DNA of 64,000 nucleotides from Salsipaludibacter sp963735045 (GCA_963735045.1 CAVTIZ010000001.1:248001-312000); one strand, 5' to 3'. Counted from the first letter of the stretch, positions 18,001-26,951 are shown. The notes: generated from the letters alone by a model not told the origin. Program-made: numbers and translations.

Positions 18001-20414
18001 TCGGCCTCGACCCAACCGTCGTCCCAGTAGCTGGTCGTGACCTGGTCCCCGATGCGCTGCAACCGGAGGTACTCGTGGGTCGAGCCGGTGCGGTCGACGA
18101 AGGTCGAGCTGTAGCTCGCCGCCACCTCGCGACCCGTCTCGACCACCACGGGGGCGGGCGACTGCGCGATGTCGGCGTGCGTCAGGCCCGCACGCACGTA
18201 GTTGTCGATGTCCTGCCACGCGATCAGCCCGGCGCCCTGGAAGTTCTGGACGGCGGTGGCGTCGACCTCGGTGATGGCCGTGAAGTCCCCGGCCGGGACG
18301 TCGACCAGGAAGACGTTGTCGGCCGTGTTGTCGGTCTGGTAGGTGTCCCCGGGCAGCGACTGGATCGTCAGCGAGCCGGGGGTGTCCTCCAGCGACCAGT
18401 TCGCCGCGTCCTCGGAGAAGATCGTCCAGCGCGGGTCAAGGGTGGTGGTGTCGAACTCGTCGACCCACGCGTCGTCGGGGAGCTCGGGCGCGGATGCCTC
18501 CACGACCTCGATGGCCACCTCGGCGCTGATCGACCCGTCGGCCGTGGTCGCGGTGATCGTGGTGGAACCGGCGGCCACGCCGGTCACCACGCCGGCGTCG
18601 TCGACCGTCGCGACCGACTCGTCGGCGCTGGACCAGGTGATCTGGCGCGCGCTGGCATTGGGCGGCGTCACGGTCGCGTCGATGGCCACGGTGGCGCCAA
18701 CCGACACGGTGGCCGCGGTCGGGTCGAGTGTCAGCGACTCGACCGGCACGGCGTCCGCGGTCACGGTCACGCGGGCGACCGCGCGGACGGTCGTGGGGGC
18801 GTCCAGGGCACCCTCGACGGTGAAGTCACCCGGTTCGGCGTACGCGGCCGGGTCGATGTCGTCCCACCGCACGGCGGTCTGGGACGGCTCGCCGCCGGGG
18901 CCGTAGGTGGTCACGGTGTCGGGCAGGACCGGTTCCGAGCCGGCCTGCACGGTGACGGCCACCTCGTCGACCGACTCGACGGCCGCGTCGGGTTGGTAGG
19001 CCTCCACCAGCCGCTGGTACTCGGTGGCGGTCACCGGGATGACGGTGCCGTGGCGCGGGCTCTCCGGCAGGTCCGCCTCCGGCACGGACTGCCAGTCCGC
19101 CGACGCGATGTCGTCGGTCTCGAACAGGACGTAGCCCTGGCCGCCGTGGTAGGAGGGCTGGTCCTGCAGCAGGTACCACGTGTCGTCGGTGTTGGACCGG
19201 AAGATGGTCGGACCCTCGCCACCGGTGAAGGTGCCGCCCCACGGGTTCGGCTCGCCGAACCCGATCCGCTCGGCGATCAGGTCCCAGCCGTCACCCGCGG
19301 TCACACCCTGGGTCAGGCGCAGGTCGGTCGAGGACTCCTGGCGCATCCCGAAGTAGGACTCGTCCTTGGTCAACCGGTAGTACGTGCCGTCCTCCTCGGC
19401 GACCGTCGAGTCGATCATGCCGAGGCCGGGGCCCTGGCGTTCGTCGATCCAGACCTGCGGTTCGGAGAAGGTCACGAAGTCGCGCGTGGTGGCGTACATC
19501 ATGCGCTGGTAGCTGTCGTCGATGTCCCGGTCCTCGGGCGCGACGTCGTCCGGGTACAGGGCCGAGGCCCAGTACACCATGTACTCCTCGTTGGCCTCGT
19601 CCCAGTACGCCTCCGGGGCCCACAGGTTGCCGGCGTCGTCGGGGGCGAGCGTGATCTCGCGCTGCTCGGACCACGTCACGAGGTCATCGGACTCCCACAC
19701 CATCAGCGACCGGCTGCCGGTCTCCTGGGCGTCGCCGAAGTTGCCGCCGCCGTAGATCTGCAGGTCGGTGGCGAGCAGGAAGAACCGGTCCCCCTCGGGC
19801 GAACGGATGATGAAGGGGTCGCGCAGACCCTGCGTGCCCAGCTCTGAGGTCAGGACCGGATCGCCGTCGGCGAGGGTGCTCCACGAGGTCGGGTCGTTGC
19901 CATTGCTGATGGCGAAGTAGATCGCCTCGCCGTCCGGCGTCGACTCGCCGACGAAGTGCGGGAAGAAGTACCCGGCCAGGTCCTCGTCGCCCGGCAACGG
20001 CGTGACGGTGGCCACGTGGGACCGGGTGGCGCTGGCCCCCTGGAAGGTGGCCGTGACCTGCAGGCTCACCTCGACGGCGTCCTCGCCCGGCGCCGGACGG
20101 GTCACGATGCCGTCCGCGGCGACCACGCCCGGATCACTGGACGTCCACGCGAGGCCCGACCCGCCATCACCCGTGCTCGGCAGGGTGATGTTTCCCCGGA
20201 CGTCGTCGAGGTTCGGGATGGCCACGCCCTCGGCGTCCGCGTCGGCCACGGCCTGCGGGTCCTGCTGCGCCCAGGCCGGATCGGGCGCGCCCACGGCCGG
20301 TGCGAGCACGGCCAGGCCGAGCGCGGCACACAGCAGGGCCACCAGCAGGGTGCGGCGGCGGCCACCGAGGTGCGGGGGGGCGGACTGGGCGGTGGGCAGG
20401 GGGGCGGTCGCCAT
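13983..20414 (-). CDS. Secreted GH43-GH51 fusion, putative arabinan-degrading enzyme
   Basis: A 2143-aa extracellular enzyme. Order of parts: Sec signal peptide (1-49, cleavage after AWA), an Ig-like domain (about 55-140), a GH43 five-bladed propeller (about 145-475; candidate catalytic D199 in LRDPF and E400 in GGEGP), Ig-like domains (480-555, 557-640), a concanavalin-like domain (about 645-845), and a linker module. Then follows a GH51 arabinofuranosidase (about 976-1530) with an inserted carbohydrate-binding-like domain (about 1020-1170), acid/base E1339 (GLGNEE) and nucleophile E1425 (FLGEYAS). A laminin-G-like segment (about 1535-1700), two Ig-like repeats and a C-terminal helical domain resembling FIMAH domains follow. 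The ATG at 20412-20414 has GGAAG 9 bases upstream and is preferred over the ATG nine bases earlier. Two operators precede it. The last 339 residues are nearly identical to the neighbouring GH43 protein. Exact linkage specificity cannot be read from sequence. Confidence 0.88.
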   Translation of the reverse strand: MATAPLPTAQSAPPHLGGRRRTLLVALLCAALGLAVLAPAVGAPDPAWAQQDPQAVADADAEGVAIPNLDDVRGNITLPSTGDGGSGLAWTSSDPGVVAADGIVTRPAPGEDAVEVSLQVTATFQGASATRSHVATVTPLPGDEDLAGYFFPHFVGESTPDGEAIYFAISNGNDPTSWSTLADGDPVLTSELGTQGLRDPFIIRSPEGDRFFLLATDLQIYGGGNFGDAQETGSRSLMVWESDDLVTWSEQREITLAPDDAGNLWAPEAYWDEANEEYMVYWASALYPDDVAPEDRDIDDSYQRMMYATTRDFVTFSEPQVWIDERQGPGLGMIDSTVAEEDGTYYRLTKDESYFGMRQESSTDLRLTQGVTAGDGWDLIAERIGFGEPNPWGGTFTGGEGPTIFRSNTDDTWYLLQDQPSYHGGQGYVLFETDDIASADWQSVPEADLPESPRHGTVIPVTATEYQRLVEAYQPDAAVESVDEVAVTVQAGSEPVLPDTVTTYGPGGEPSQTAVRWDDIDPAAYAEPGDFTVEGALDAPTTVRAVARVTVTADAVPVESLTLDPTAATVSVGATVAIDATVTPPNASARQITWSSADESVATVDDAGVVTGVAAGSTTITATTADGSISAEVAIEVVEASAPELPDDAWVDEFDTTTLDPRWTIFSEDAANWSLEDTPGSLTIQSLPGDTYQTDNTADNVFLVDVPAGDFTAITEVDATAVQNFQGAGLIAWQDIDNYVRAGLTHADIAQSPAPVVVETGREVAASYSSTFVDRTGSTHEYLRLQRIGDQVTTSYWDDGWVEADTVTVPWTTTQVGLYALAAGGAASHQAVFDWFALVEPTATDVVPAGTFSLRGDGDRAFLVDDGSGFSFVADRPDNRVTFVATPVDGEAGTSPVTLAAPDGTPVVEVDGRLAWGGSGDEPVVLRLTDAGGGDVVVRTLGDEWIGVDDDGALVFGGRDDAVALAIVQVAVEEHTITVDPSGSPTDISDTLYGIFYEDINYGADGGLYAELVRNRSFEFSTADNASFTGLTAWQLVERGSSGSIAVDRDDAVWLNPSNRSSLTVQSDGPGIGVRNTSYNEGVALEEDATYDFSVWARSATAQTLDVTLENAAGDVVHAAATVDVDGSDEWKQYEATLTSEATTNAGRLVVTGGAAGTLRLDMVSLFPTDTWVGPVNGPSVLRKDLAELVAELEPEFLRFPGGCVTNVGTFDTYLDSDGQDRRRTYQWKETIGAVEERPTNWNFWGYNQSYGIGYLEYMEWAEDLDAIPLPVVSVGANGCGSSIPEMGPDDPRRDRWIQDTLDLIEFATGDTDTEWGARRAELGHPEPFDMPYIGLGNEENTDTFQANFPAFRDAIEAEFPDITIISNSGPDDAGARFDELWDFNRDQDVELVDEHYYNSPNWFLDNHFRYDAYDRGGPHVFLGEYASQGNTLFNALAEASYMVGLERNADLVELASYAPMFANEDHVQWTPANMMYFDNDQSWGTVNYYNQRLFMTNVGDEVVPSTIESPSVADDISGGVFLSTWNTQAAYDDVTVTDNDTGEVLFSDDFADASQWAPQAGTWGVADGEYVQSSGTTTDARSIITDAYERGWDNYTLELDARKLSGSEGFLVGFGAGASNDFYWWNLGGWNNTRSVLQRANGGSANEVVAREGESIVTGQDYHVEVVVDGRSVELYLDGELQMSWSEPTPQVLYQVVTRDTETGDLLVKVVNPYEATARTTVDVGDEVTVGEQVAVTELAGEPGAVNTKADPMNVVPVERSWDGGANEFTYDFPPYSVTFLRLSTAGDADPLSLDVTLDPADPDGRDGWYVSPVTVTATTNDDATIEFSVDGGEWVADDDGVIVVDADGSHTLDVRAVRGDETSQVESLAMDIDTTNPELEVDGITDGQVFAQGGGDEVTWSATDATSGMRIVRVRLDGVIIDRDLPAGGPFVPGSLEPGSYELFVRAHDVAGNAVTQRLDFTVTPPPDTTKPTITVTGVRNGGTYGDSRVLDIVATATDSESDLDVLRVWLDDDRIHNGDSPFELELGLWDLDLGEHTMKVVARDSAGNRRATTITFTVGTSITDVLINLDRFTEAGLITTREANEVATHVQRAERHLDRFKLAQARTELQKARDKARDIDDDDVQRLLARDLTELIRDLD

Positions 20415-20642
20415 GCGAGGCATCTTCCGGTCGGCCGGGTCCGGCAGGGACCTCGGGTGGCCCACACCGCGCCGCCGGACACGTGCGGCGTCGGTCGAGA
20501 CGCCCGGCCGGCGACCTGTGTGAGCGCTAACTGTTATCGCTAACACTGCGACGGAACCTACCGAACCCACGGCCGTCCCACAAGGGTCGCGGGGACATCG
20601 CTCCCGGGTGAAATTCGTCCGGACGCCCGCCGGAAACCTCGG
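20415..20642. other. Intergenic region with promoter of the GH43-GH51 gene
   Basis: No gene was seen. On the minus strand a weak -35 (TTGTGG) and, 17 bases on, a weak -10 (TAGGTT) lie near 20555-20590. Two overlapping LacI-type operators start about 9 bases downstream of that -10, where they would cover the transcription start. Confidence 0.5.
20519..20545. promoter_or_regulatory. Tandem LacI-type operators before the GH43-GH51 gene
   Basis: TGTGAGCGCTAACT (20519-20532) and TGTTATCGCTAACA (20532-20545) are two variants of the TGTTAGCGCTAACA palindrome, offset by 13 bp and sharing one base. They lie just downstream of the predicted promoter. Two adjacent sites on a single turn-and-a-quarter could allow two dimers, perhaps one of each paralogous repressor, to compete or cooperate. 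Confidence 0.75.
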
Positions 20643-21298
20643 TCACCGCGCGGCCAGCCGTGCCGTGACCTCGTCGACCGACTCCGGTCCGAGCACGGCG
20701 TCACCGACCGTGCCATCGGGCGCGACCACGAACTTCGGCGTGACCGGGGGAACCAGGACACTGGGATTGAAACGATCCTGGAGGGCAGCCAGCGAGGCGT
20801 CGTCGAGCACCGCGAAGACCACGTCGGTGAAGCCGTTCTCCTCGGCGTAGGTGCCCAGTTCGGCCGGGTCGAGGTTGCTCTCGACCGACAGCGCAAGGAA
20901 CACGGCGTCGTCCCCGGCGTCCCGGGCGACGGCCTGGGTGTCGGCGAGCTGGGCCCGACAGTTCGGACACCACGTCGCGAAGGTCTCGACGAACACCGTC
21001 GACTCGGCGTAGTCCGACAGGTCGATTCGGTCCCCGTCGGGCGCCGTGGCCGTCAGGTCCGGGGCCCCTTCCCGTCGGCCGGCACCGTCATCGGGGTCGG
21101 CCCGGAGGCAGGGGCCCGCGAGGACTCCGTCGCCGCCCCCGAACTGGCCGATGGCGCCACGGCGCCGGACTCGACCGGCGACCCGGACATCGAGGGGGCC
21201 TCGGTGGTGGACGGACCACGACACCCCGCCAGCGCCAGCAGCACCATCACCACGCCAGCGACCACGTCCGACGGCTCCCCGGTTCGGTCATGGCGCAC
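20643..21298 (-). CDS. TlpA-like thioredoxin-fold lipoprotein, frameshifted
   Basis: Two overlapping frames together make one recognisable protein. The first (GTG at 21296-21298, GGAGG just upstream) encodes a lipoprotein signal (VMVLLALAGC) and a Ser/Ala-rich linker ending PADGKG. The second encodes APDLTATAPDG, then FATWCPNCRAQ with the CxxC redox motif, and the rest of a thioredoxin fold. The switch falls at the GGGG-CCCC run (21061-21068). One extra G would give an uninterrupted protein of about 218 aa. It follows the 1860-aa GH43 gene by 22 bases and is read in the same direction. Family members reduce or exchange disulfides outside the membrane; the role beside glycosidases is unknown. 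The frameshift may be a sequencing error. Confidence 0.75.
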
Positions 21299-21320
21299 TC
21301 CCCTCCAGGCGACGTCAGGG

Positions 21321-22341
21321 TCAGTCGAGGTCGCGGATCAGCTCGGTCAGGTCACGGGCCAGCAGCCGCTGGACGTCGTCGTCGTCGATGTCGCGGGCCT
21401 TGTCTCGAGCCTTCTGCAGCTCGGTCCTGGCCTGGGCCAGCTTGAAGCGGTCGAGGTGACGCTCGGCACGCTGCACGTGCGTGGCGACCTCGTTGGCCTC
21501 CCTCGTGGTGATCAGGCCCGCCTCGGTGAACCGGTCCAGGTTGATCAACACGTCGGTGATCGACGTGCCCACCGTGAAGGTGATGGTCGTGGCGCGACGG
21601 TTGCCCACCGAGTCGCGAGCGACCACCTTCATCGTGTGCTCACCCAGGTCCAGGTCCCACAGTCCGAGCACGAGCTCGAACGGCGAGTCACCGTTGTGGA
21701 TCCGATCATCGTCCAGCCACACCCGCAGGACGTCCAGGTCGGACTCACTGTCGGTCGCGGTCGCCACGATGTCCAGCACGCGCGAGTCACCGTAGGTCCC
21801 ACCGTTGCGGACACCGGTGACCGTGATGGTCGGCCTGGTGGTGTCCGGCGGCGGCGTGACCGTGAAGTCCAGCCGCTGCGTGACGGCGTTGCCCGCGACG
21901 TCGTGGGCCCGCACGAACAGCTCGTAGCTGCCCGGCTCCAGGCTGCCCGGCACGAACGGACCACCAGCCGGCAGGTCCCGGTCGATGATCACCCCGTCCA
22001 GGCGGACACGGACGATCCGCACCCCCGACGTGGCGTCGGTGGCCGACCACGTGACCTCGTCACCACCGCCCTGCGCGAACACCTGGCCGTCGGTGATCCC
22101 ATCGACCACCAGCTCGGGGTTGGTCGTGTCGATGTCCATGGCCAACGACTGCACCTGCGAGGTCTCGTCGCCACGCACCGCCCGCACGTCCAACGTGTGG
22201 GACCCGTCGGCGTCGATGACGATCACGCCGTCGTCATCGGCGACCCACTCGCCACCGTCGACCGAGAACTCGATCGTGGCGTCGTCGTTGGTCGTGGCCG
22301 TCACGGTCACCGGGCTGACGTACCAGCCGTCACGACCATCC
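21321..22341 (-). repeat. Near-identical C-terminal module, copy B (pairs with 13983-15003)
   Basis: Second copy of the 1020-bp tail. It encodes a chitobiase-like Ig segment (SPVTVTATTNDDATIEFS), two further Ig-like repeats and a 75-residue helical domain (DVLINLDRFTEAGLIT onward) that resembles the FIMAH domain found at the ends of secreted polysaccharide-degrading enzymes. Confidence 0.95.
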
Positions 22342-25300
22342 GGCGCGGCCGGGTCCACCACCACGTCCAACGACAACGGCTGACCCTCGTCGGCGTCGAG
22401 TGGGTCGATGCTCGACAGGGTCGGGACCACGGGCTGGAAGAGCCCGTCCTCGCCGACCTCCAGACGGTCGATCGTGGTCTCGCGGTGCATGCCGTCGCCG
22501 CCGGGGATCGCGAAGCGGTGGTAGGCGACGTACCAGTCGTCGGTCCCCGGCACGTTCAGGATCGAGCTGTGTCCCGTCCCCAGGATCCCGAGGCTCGGGT
22601 CCTTTTCGAGCAGCAGGCCGTGGGAGGTCCACGGGCCGTCGATGCTCGACGACGTCGCGTACCCGACCCGGTAGTCCGGGGATCCGGTGTCGTCGATCGA
22701 GTAGGTCAGGTGGTAGGTCCCGTCGCGCTCGTTGACGAACAGTCCCTCGCGGAAGGTCGGCAACCCGTCGATCCGCGTGATCGTGTCCGGGACGATCGAG
22801 GTCATGTCGTCGGAAAGCTCGGCGTACAGCGGCGAGCCGTTGCCCCAGAACAGGTAGGACGTCCCGGTCGCCGGGTCGGTGAAGGCGGCCGGGTCGATCG
22901 CCTGGCCACTGGTCACCGCCTCGTCGTTGAGGATCATCGCCTCGGGCTCGGCCGTGAACGGCCCGAGGGGGTCGTCGGCGACCGCGACACCGATGGTCTT
23001 GCGACCCAGGCTCGCGTTCTGACCACTGAAGTAGAAGTAGTAGGAGCCGTCACGCTCGATGATCGTCGGCGCCCACGCGTTGCCCGTGGCCCACGGGACG
23101 TCGCCGTCGACACCGTCGAGGGTCAGGATCGGCTCCTCGGACCGGGTCCAGTTCGCGAGGTCGTCGGAGGACCAGACGAAGAACTCCCGCCCGCCCCAGC
23201 CGGGGTACCCGTCGGAGGTGGCGTAGACGTAGTACGTGCCGTCGAACTCGGCGATGTTGGGGTCGGCGTACAGCCCCGGCAGGACCGGTGAGCGCATCTC
23301 GACCGCCGACACCTCCCACTCGCGGGTGGCGCCGTCGGCACCCGTCACGGTGACCGTCACCGGTTCCGACAGGTCGTGGGGACCGTCCGGGGACACGGTC
23401 GCGCCGTCGGCGACGACGAAGGTCGGGTCCAGCGACGTGAGGTCGGTCCCCGGGACCACCGGCAGCACCACGGTGGACGCGGTCGGGTCGACGATCGCCG
23501 GGACCTTCAGGCTGTCCAGTTCGACGTCGACGATGATGCCGCCACCGGCGACGCCGGCGACCTCACGGCCGTCGAGGGCCCGGGCGTACACCATGACGTC
23601 GCGCACCCGGCCGTCGAGGCTGGCGTCGGCGGTGTACAGCGAGCGTCCGATCCAGTTGTCGTCGGTGACGCCGTCGCCGATGTCGCCCGGGTCGATGGTC
23701 ACGTCGGTGTTCTCGCCGACCTGCACGCCGTCGCGGTACAGCGTCGCGACGTCGTCGGCGGCCAGGGTGTAGGTGATGGTGGTCCACGCCCCGCGCGGCA
23801 GGTCGCCACCGGCTGAGACCGTCTGCTCGGTGGTCCAGTTCCCGGTCGCGATCGAGGTCCGGTAGGCGTTGCCGGTGGTGAACAGGTAGCCGTCGCCGAC
23901 CCCGCTGGTCGAGTTGCCGAAGCCGTAGACGAAGAACGGCGTGGGCTGGGTCGGGTCGATCCACACGTCCATCGACACCGTGATCTCGTCCAGCCCGGCC
24001 ATGAGGTCGTCGGGCAGGTCGACGCGGCCGTCGACGCCATCGAGCTCGAGTGCGTCACCGGTCCAGGTCCCTCCACCCACCACGGTCGCGTCGTGGTCGT
24101 TGCCGGAGACGTCCTCGACGACCGTGCCGTCGGCCTGGTCCATCGGGTAGTGCAGGATCAGGCCGTCCTGCGTGGTGGCCAGGGGGTCGGGAGACTCCCC
24201 GCCACCGTCGCCGAGCTCCTGCAGCAGGACGTCGTGCTCGGCCTGGGTGACCGGCAGCACGGTGCCGTGCCGCGGGTTGGCCGGCAGGTCGAAGTCGTCC
24301 GGGATGGTCCAGTCCGGGTCGTCGAGGTCGTTGGTCCCCAGGGGGATGTAGCCGCGCCCGCCGTACTCGTCGACGAACAGGTAGGTGTCGAACGGCGAGG
24401 TGTCGCCCGGGTTGGCGTGGAAGCCGGTGGCCCCCTCCACGGCGCCGGTGCCGGCGTCACGGCCGATGCAGCCCGCCACGAACGCCCAGTCGCCCTGGTC
24501 GGGCGAGGTCAGGTCCGTGGACTTCTCCTGGATGATGTCGGAGCAGCCCGTCGTGCCGGCGCCCTCGTCCTTGGTGAAGCGGTGGTAGGTGTCCCCGTCC
24601 TGGATGATGGTGGTGTCGATGCGCGACGCGCCGTAGTCCTGCCACACCTTGGCGTCGCTGAAGTGCACGAAGTCGCGTGTCGTGGCGTACAGCATGCGGT
24701 TGTAGGTCTCGCCCTCGCGCTCGGCGGTCTCGTACAGCTTGGAGGCCCAGAAGACGATGTACTCCTGGTTCGCCTCGTCCCAGTACGCCTCGGGCGCCCA
24801 GGTGTTGCCGGCGTTGTCCGGCGACACCAGCACGTGGCGCTGCTCGGACCAGTTGACGAGGTCGGTCGACTCCCAGATCTCGAGGTACCGGCTGCCGTTG
24901 CGCTGGGCCGCACCCCAGTCCCCGTTGCGACCGATCGACAGGTCGGTGGCGATCAGGAAGAAGCGGTCACCCTCCGGCGAACGGATCAGGAACGGGTCAC
25001 GCAGGCCACGGGTGCCCTCGCTGGACTCCAGCACGGGGTCACCGTCGTTGAGTTCCTGCCACGTCAGGGCGTCGTTGCCCTCGCTGGCGGCGAGGAAGAT
25101 CTTCTCGCCGGCGATGCTGCTGCCGGTGAAGTAGCTGAACGCGTAGCCGGTGAACTCGGCCAGCTCGACGGCCTGGCGGACCGTGACCTCGACGTCACGG
25201 GTGATGGTCGCGTCGCCGACGGTGACCGTCGCGGTCAGGGTGACGGTCGCGTCGCCGTCGGCGGGGCGATCGACGAGCCCGTCCGGGGACACGATGCCGG

Positions 25301-26903
25301 GGTCCGACGACGTCCACTCGATGGCCGCCCCGCGGGCGCCCTCGGTGGGCAGGAAGAGGTGGCCGCGCACGTCGTCGCCGTGGACCACGTCGATGGCGTC
25401 GGCCGCCTGCTGGGCCAGTTGCTCGTCGGTGGCATCGGCCAGGACCGTGACGTCGACGGCCACCGTGTCCTGCACGTCGCCACTGGTGAGCGTCGCGACG
25501 AGGGTCACGGTCGTGTCCGGTTCGCCGCTGAGCGGGCGCGTCACGGTGCCGTCCGGTGCCACGACCGCGGGGTTTCTGGACGCCCAGGTGATGGCGGAGC
25601 CCCAGGTCCCCGTGGTCGGAAGGTCGAGGTCGTCGACCACCGCCGAGGTGTCACCGAGGTCGAGCAGGTCGGCGTCCTGGTCCACGCGGAGCTGGTCGGG
25701 CAGGGCCTCGGCGGCGACCTCGTCGCCCGACAGCGCACGATCCCACATCGTGAAGGCCCGCACGTTGCCGAACAGGCTCGGGTCGACGTCGTAGTTGGAG
25801 TCGCCGAGGACGTTCCTGGTGGTGGTCCCGTCGCCGATGTCACCCGGCACCACGGTCAGGTCGGTGCGCTGGGCGATCTGGACCCCGTCCTGGTATAGCG
25901 TGCCGACGGCACCGTCCTGGGTGTAGACCAGCGACGTCCACACGCCCCGCCGGAGGTTGCGGGTCGGTGACGGACGCACGACCTGCTCGCCCGTCCAGTT
26001 CGTCGGGGTGATGGCCGCACGCAGGTCCTCGCCACCCAGGAACAACATCCCGTCGCCCGGCTCGTTGCCCAACCCCCACACGAAGTAGGGCGTGGCCTGG
26101 CCCGGGTCGACCAGGACGTCCACGGCCACGGTGACGGCGTCGAGCCCGGCCAGCAGGTCGTCGGGCAGGGACACGGCGTCGTCCTGGCCGTCCAGCCGAA
26201 GTCCCGTCGTCCCGGTCCACACCGGGTCACCCAGCAGCGCCCCGTCGTTGCCGTTGCCCGACAGGTCCGCGACGGTGGAACCGTCGCCCTGTGTCAGGTC
26301 GTAGGCCAGCAGGAGCGTCGGGTCGGCCGGCTCGAAGACCTGGATCTCGCTGACGACGAGGTAGCTGGCGTCGTGGGCGGTCATGACGACGCGCACGGCG
26401 TCGGTCACCACGGGATCGAAGGCCAGGGTCGACGTCGGCCCCCCTGCCGCGCGCGGCGGGCCGTCGACGACCGACGTGACCGCGGCCCACGACCCGTCGG
26501 CGTCGCGTGCCTCCACCTGCAGGGTCCGTGCGTAGGCGCCGCCCTCGTCGAAGAACACCACGTCGACGGAGGCGACCTCGACCTCGCGACCGAGGTCCAG
26601 CGTGATGGTCTCGCCGGGGTTCTTGGTGCCGCTGCGCCAGTTGCTCCACGCCTTGTCGTCCAGGACACCGTTGACCAGGCCGGCCGTGCCGTAGCCGGGC
26701 TCGGTGTAGGTGGCCGACAGGGTGACGCCGGGGTCGTCGGCGACGTTGTCGCCGCGGGCCTGCTGGGCGTGTGCCGGCGACGGGGCGGTCAGCCCCACCA
26801 GCGCCATCGCGACGGCCAGGACCACGACCAGGACCACGACCAGGACCCGGGCGAATCGGTGGTCGGCGCGACCGGCGGTCGCAGGACGGTGGTGGACAGA
26901 CAT
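21321..26903 (-). CDS. Secreted protein with two GH43 domains
   Basis: A 1860-aa extracellular glycosidase. Order of parts: signal peptide (1-46, AHA-QQ), F5/8-type carbohydrate-binding domain (about 58-192), laminin-G/concanavalin-like domain (about 195-400), two atrophied Ig-like domains (about 405-490 and 492-577), first GH43 (about 583-895; candidate D636 in LRDPF, E823), a second laminin-G-like domain (about 912-1115), an Ig-like linker, and second GH43 (about 1207-1495; candidate triad D1214 in YADPN, D1337 in AIDPA, E1386 in FREGL). It ends in the tail shared with the GH43-GH51 protein (1521-1860). The ATG at 26901-26903 has GGAG 5 bases upstream. Likely activities are arabinofuranosidase, arabinanase or xylosidase type; context favours arabinose release. 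A perfect operator lies at its promoter. Confidence 0.88.
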   Translation of the reverse strand: MSVHHRPATAGRADHRFARVLVVVLVVVLAVAMALVGLTAPSPAHAQQARGDNVADDPGVTLSATYTEPGYGTAGLVNGVLDDKAWSNWRSGTKNPGETITLDLGREVEVASVDVVFFDEGGAYARTLQVEARDADGSWAAVTSVVDGPPRAAGGPTSTLAFDPVVTDAVRVVMTAHDASYLVVSEIQVFEPADPTLLLAYDLTQGDGSTVADLSGNGNDGALLGDPVWTGTTGLRLDGQDDAVSLPDDLLAGLDAVTVAVDVLVDPGQATPYFVWGLGNEPGDGMLFLGGEDLRAAITPTNWTGEQVVRPSPTRNLRRGVWTSLVYTQDGAVGTLYQDGVQIAQRTDLTVVPGDIGDGTTTRNVLGDSNYDVDPSLFGNVRAFTMWDRALSGDEVAAEALPDQLRVDQDADLLDLGDTSAVVDDLDLPTTGTWGSAITWASRNPAVVAPDGTVTRPLSGEPDTTVTLVATLTSGDVQDTVAVDVTVLADATDEQLAQQAADAIDVVHGDDVRGHLFLPTEGARGAAIEWTSSDPGIVSPDGLVDRPADGDATVTLTATVTVGDATITRDVEVTVRQAVELAEFTGYAFSYFTGSSIAGEKIFLAASEGNDALTWQELNDGDPVLESSEGTRGLRDPFLIRSPEGDRFFLIATDLSIGRNGDWGAAQRNGSRYLEIWESTDLVNWSEQRHVLVSPDNAGNTWAPEAYWDEANQEYIVFWASKLYETAEREGETYNRMLYATTRDFVHFSDAKVWQDYGASRIDTTIIQDGDTYHRFTKDEGAGTTGCSDIIQEKSTDLTSPDQGDWAFVAGCIGRDAGTGAVEGATGFHANPGDTSPFDTYLFVDEYGGRGYIPLGTNDLDDPDWTIPDDFDLPANPRHGTVLPVTQAEHDVLLQELGDGGGESPDPLATTQDGLILHYPMDQADGTVVEDVSGNDHDATVVGGGTWTGDALELDGVDGRVDLPDDLMAGLDEITVSMDVWIDPTQPTPFFVYGFGNSTSGVGDGYLFTTGNAYRTSIATGNWTTEQTVSAGGDLPRGAWTTITYTLAADDVATLYRDGVQVGENTDVTIDPGDIGDGVTDDNWIGRSLYTADASLDGRVRDVMVYARALDGREVAGVAGGGIIVDVELDSLKVPAIVDPTASTVVLPVVPGTDLTSLDPTFVVADGATVSPDGPHDLSEPVTVTVTGADGATREWEVSAVEMRSPVLPGLYADPNIAEFDGTYYVYATSDGYPGWGGREFFVWSSDDLANWTRSEEPILTLDGVDGDVPWATGNAWAPTIIERDGSYYFYFSGQNASLGRKTIGVAVADDPLGPFTAEPEAMILNDEAVTSGQAIDPAAFTDPATGTSYLFWGNGSPLYAELSDDMTSIVPDTITRIDGLPTFREGLFVNERDGTYHLTYSIDDTGSPDYRVGYATSSSIDGPWTSHGLLLEKDPSLGILGTGHSSILNVPGTDDWYVAYHRFAIPGGDGMHRETTIDRLEVGEDGLFQPVVPTLSSIDPLDADEGQPLSLDVVVDPAAPDGRDGWYVSPVTVTATTNDDATIEFSVDGGEWVADDDGVIVIDADGSHTLDVRAVRGDETSQVQSLAMDIDTTNPELVVDGITDGQVFAQGGGDEVTWSATDATSGVRIVRVRLDGVIIDRDLPAGGPFVPGSLEPGSYELFVRAHDVAGNAVTQRLDFTVTPPPDTTRPTITVTGVRNGGTYGDSRVLDIVATATDSESDLDVLRVWLDDDRIHNGDSPFELVLGLWDLDLGEHTMKVVARDSVGNRRATTITFTVGTSITDVLINLDRFTEAGLITTREANEVATHVQRAERHLDRFKLAQARTELQKARDKARDIDDDDVQRLLARDLTELIRDLD

Positions 26904-26951
26904 GGGGGCTCCGGTCGTGCTCGACGTGGCCAGCGCTCGCGTGAGGGGCCG

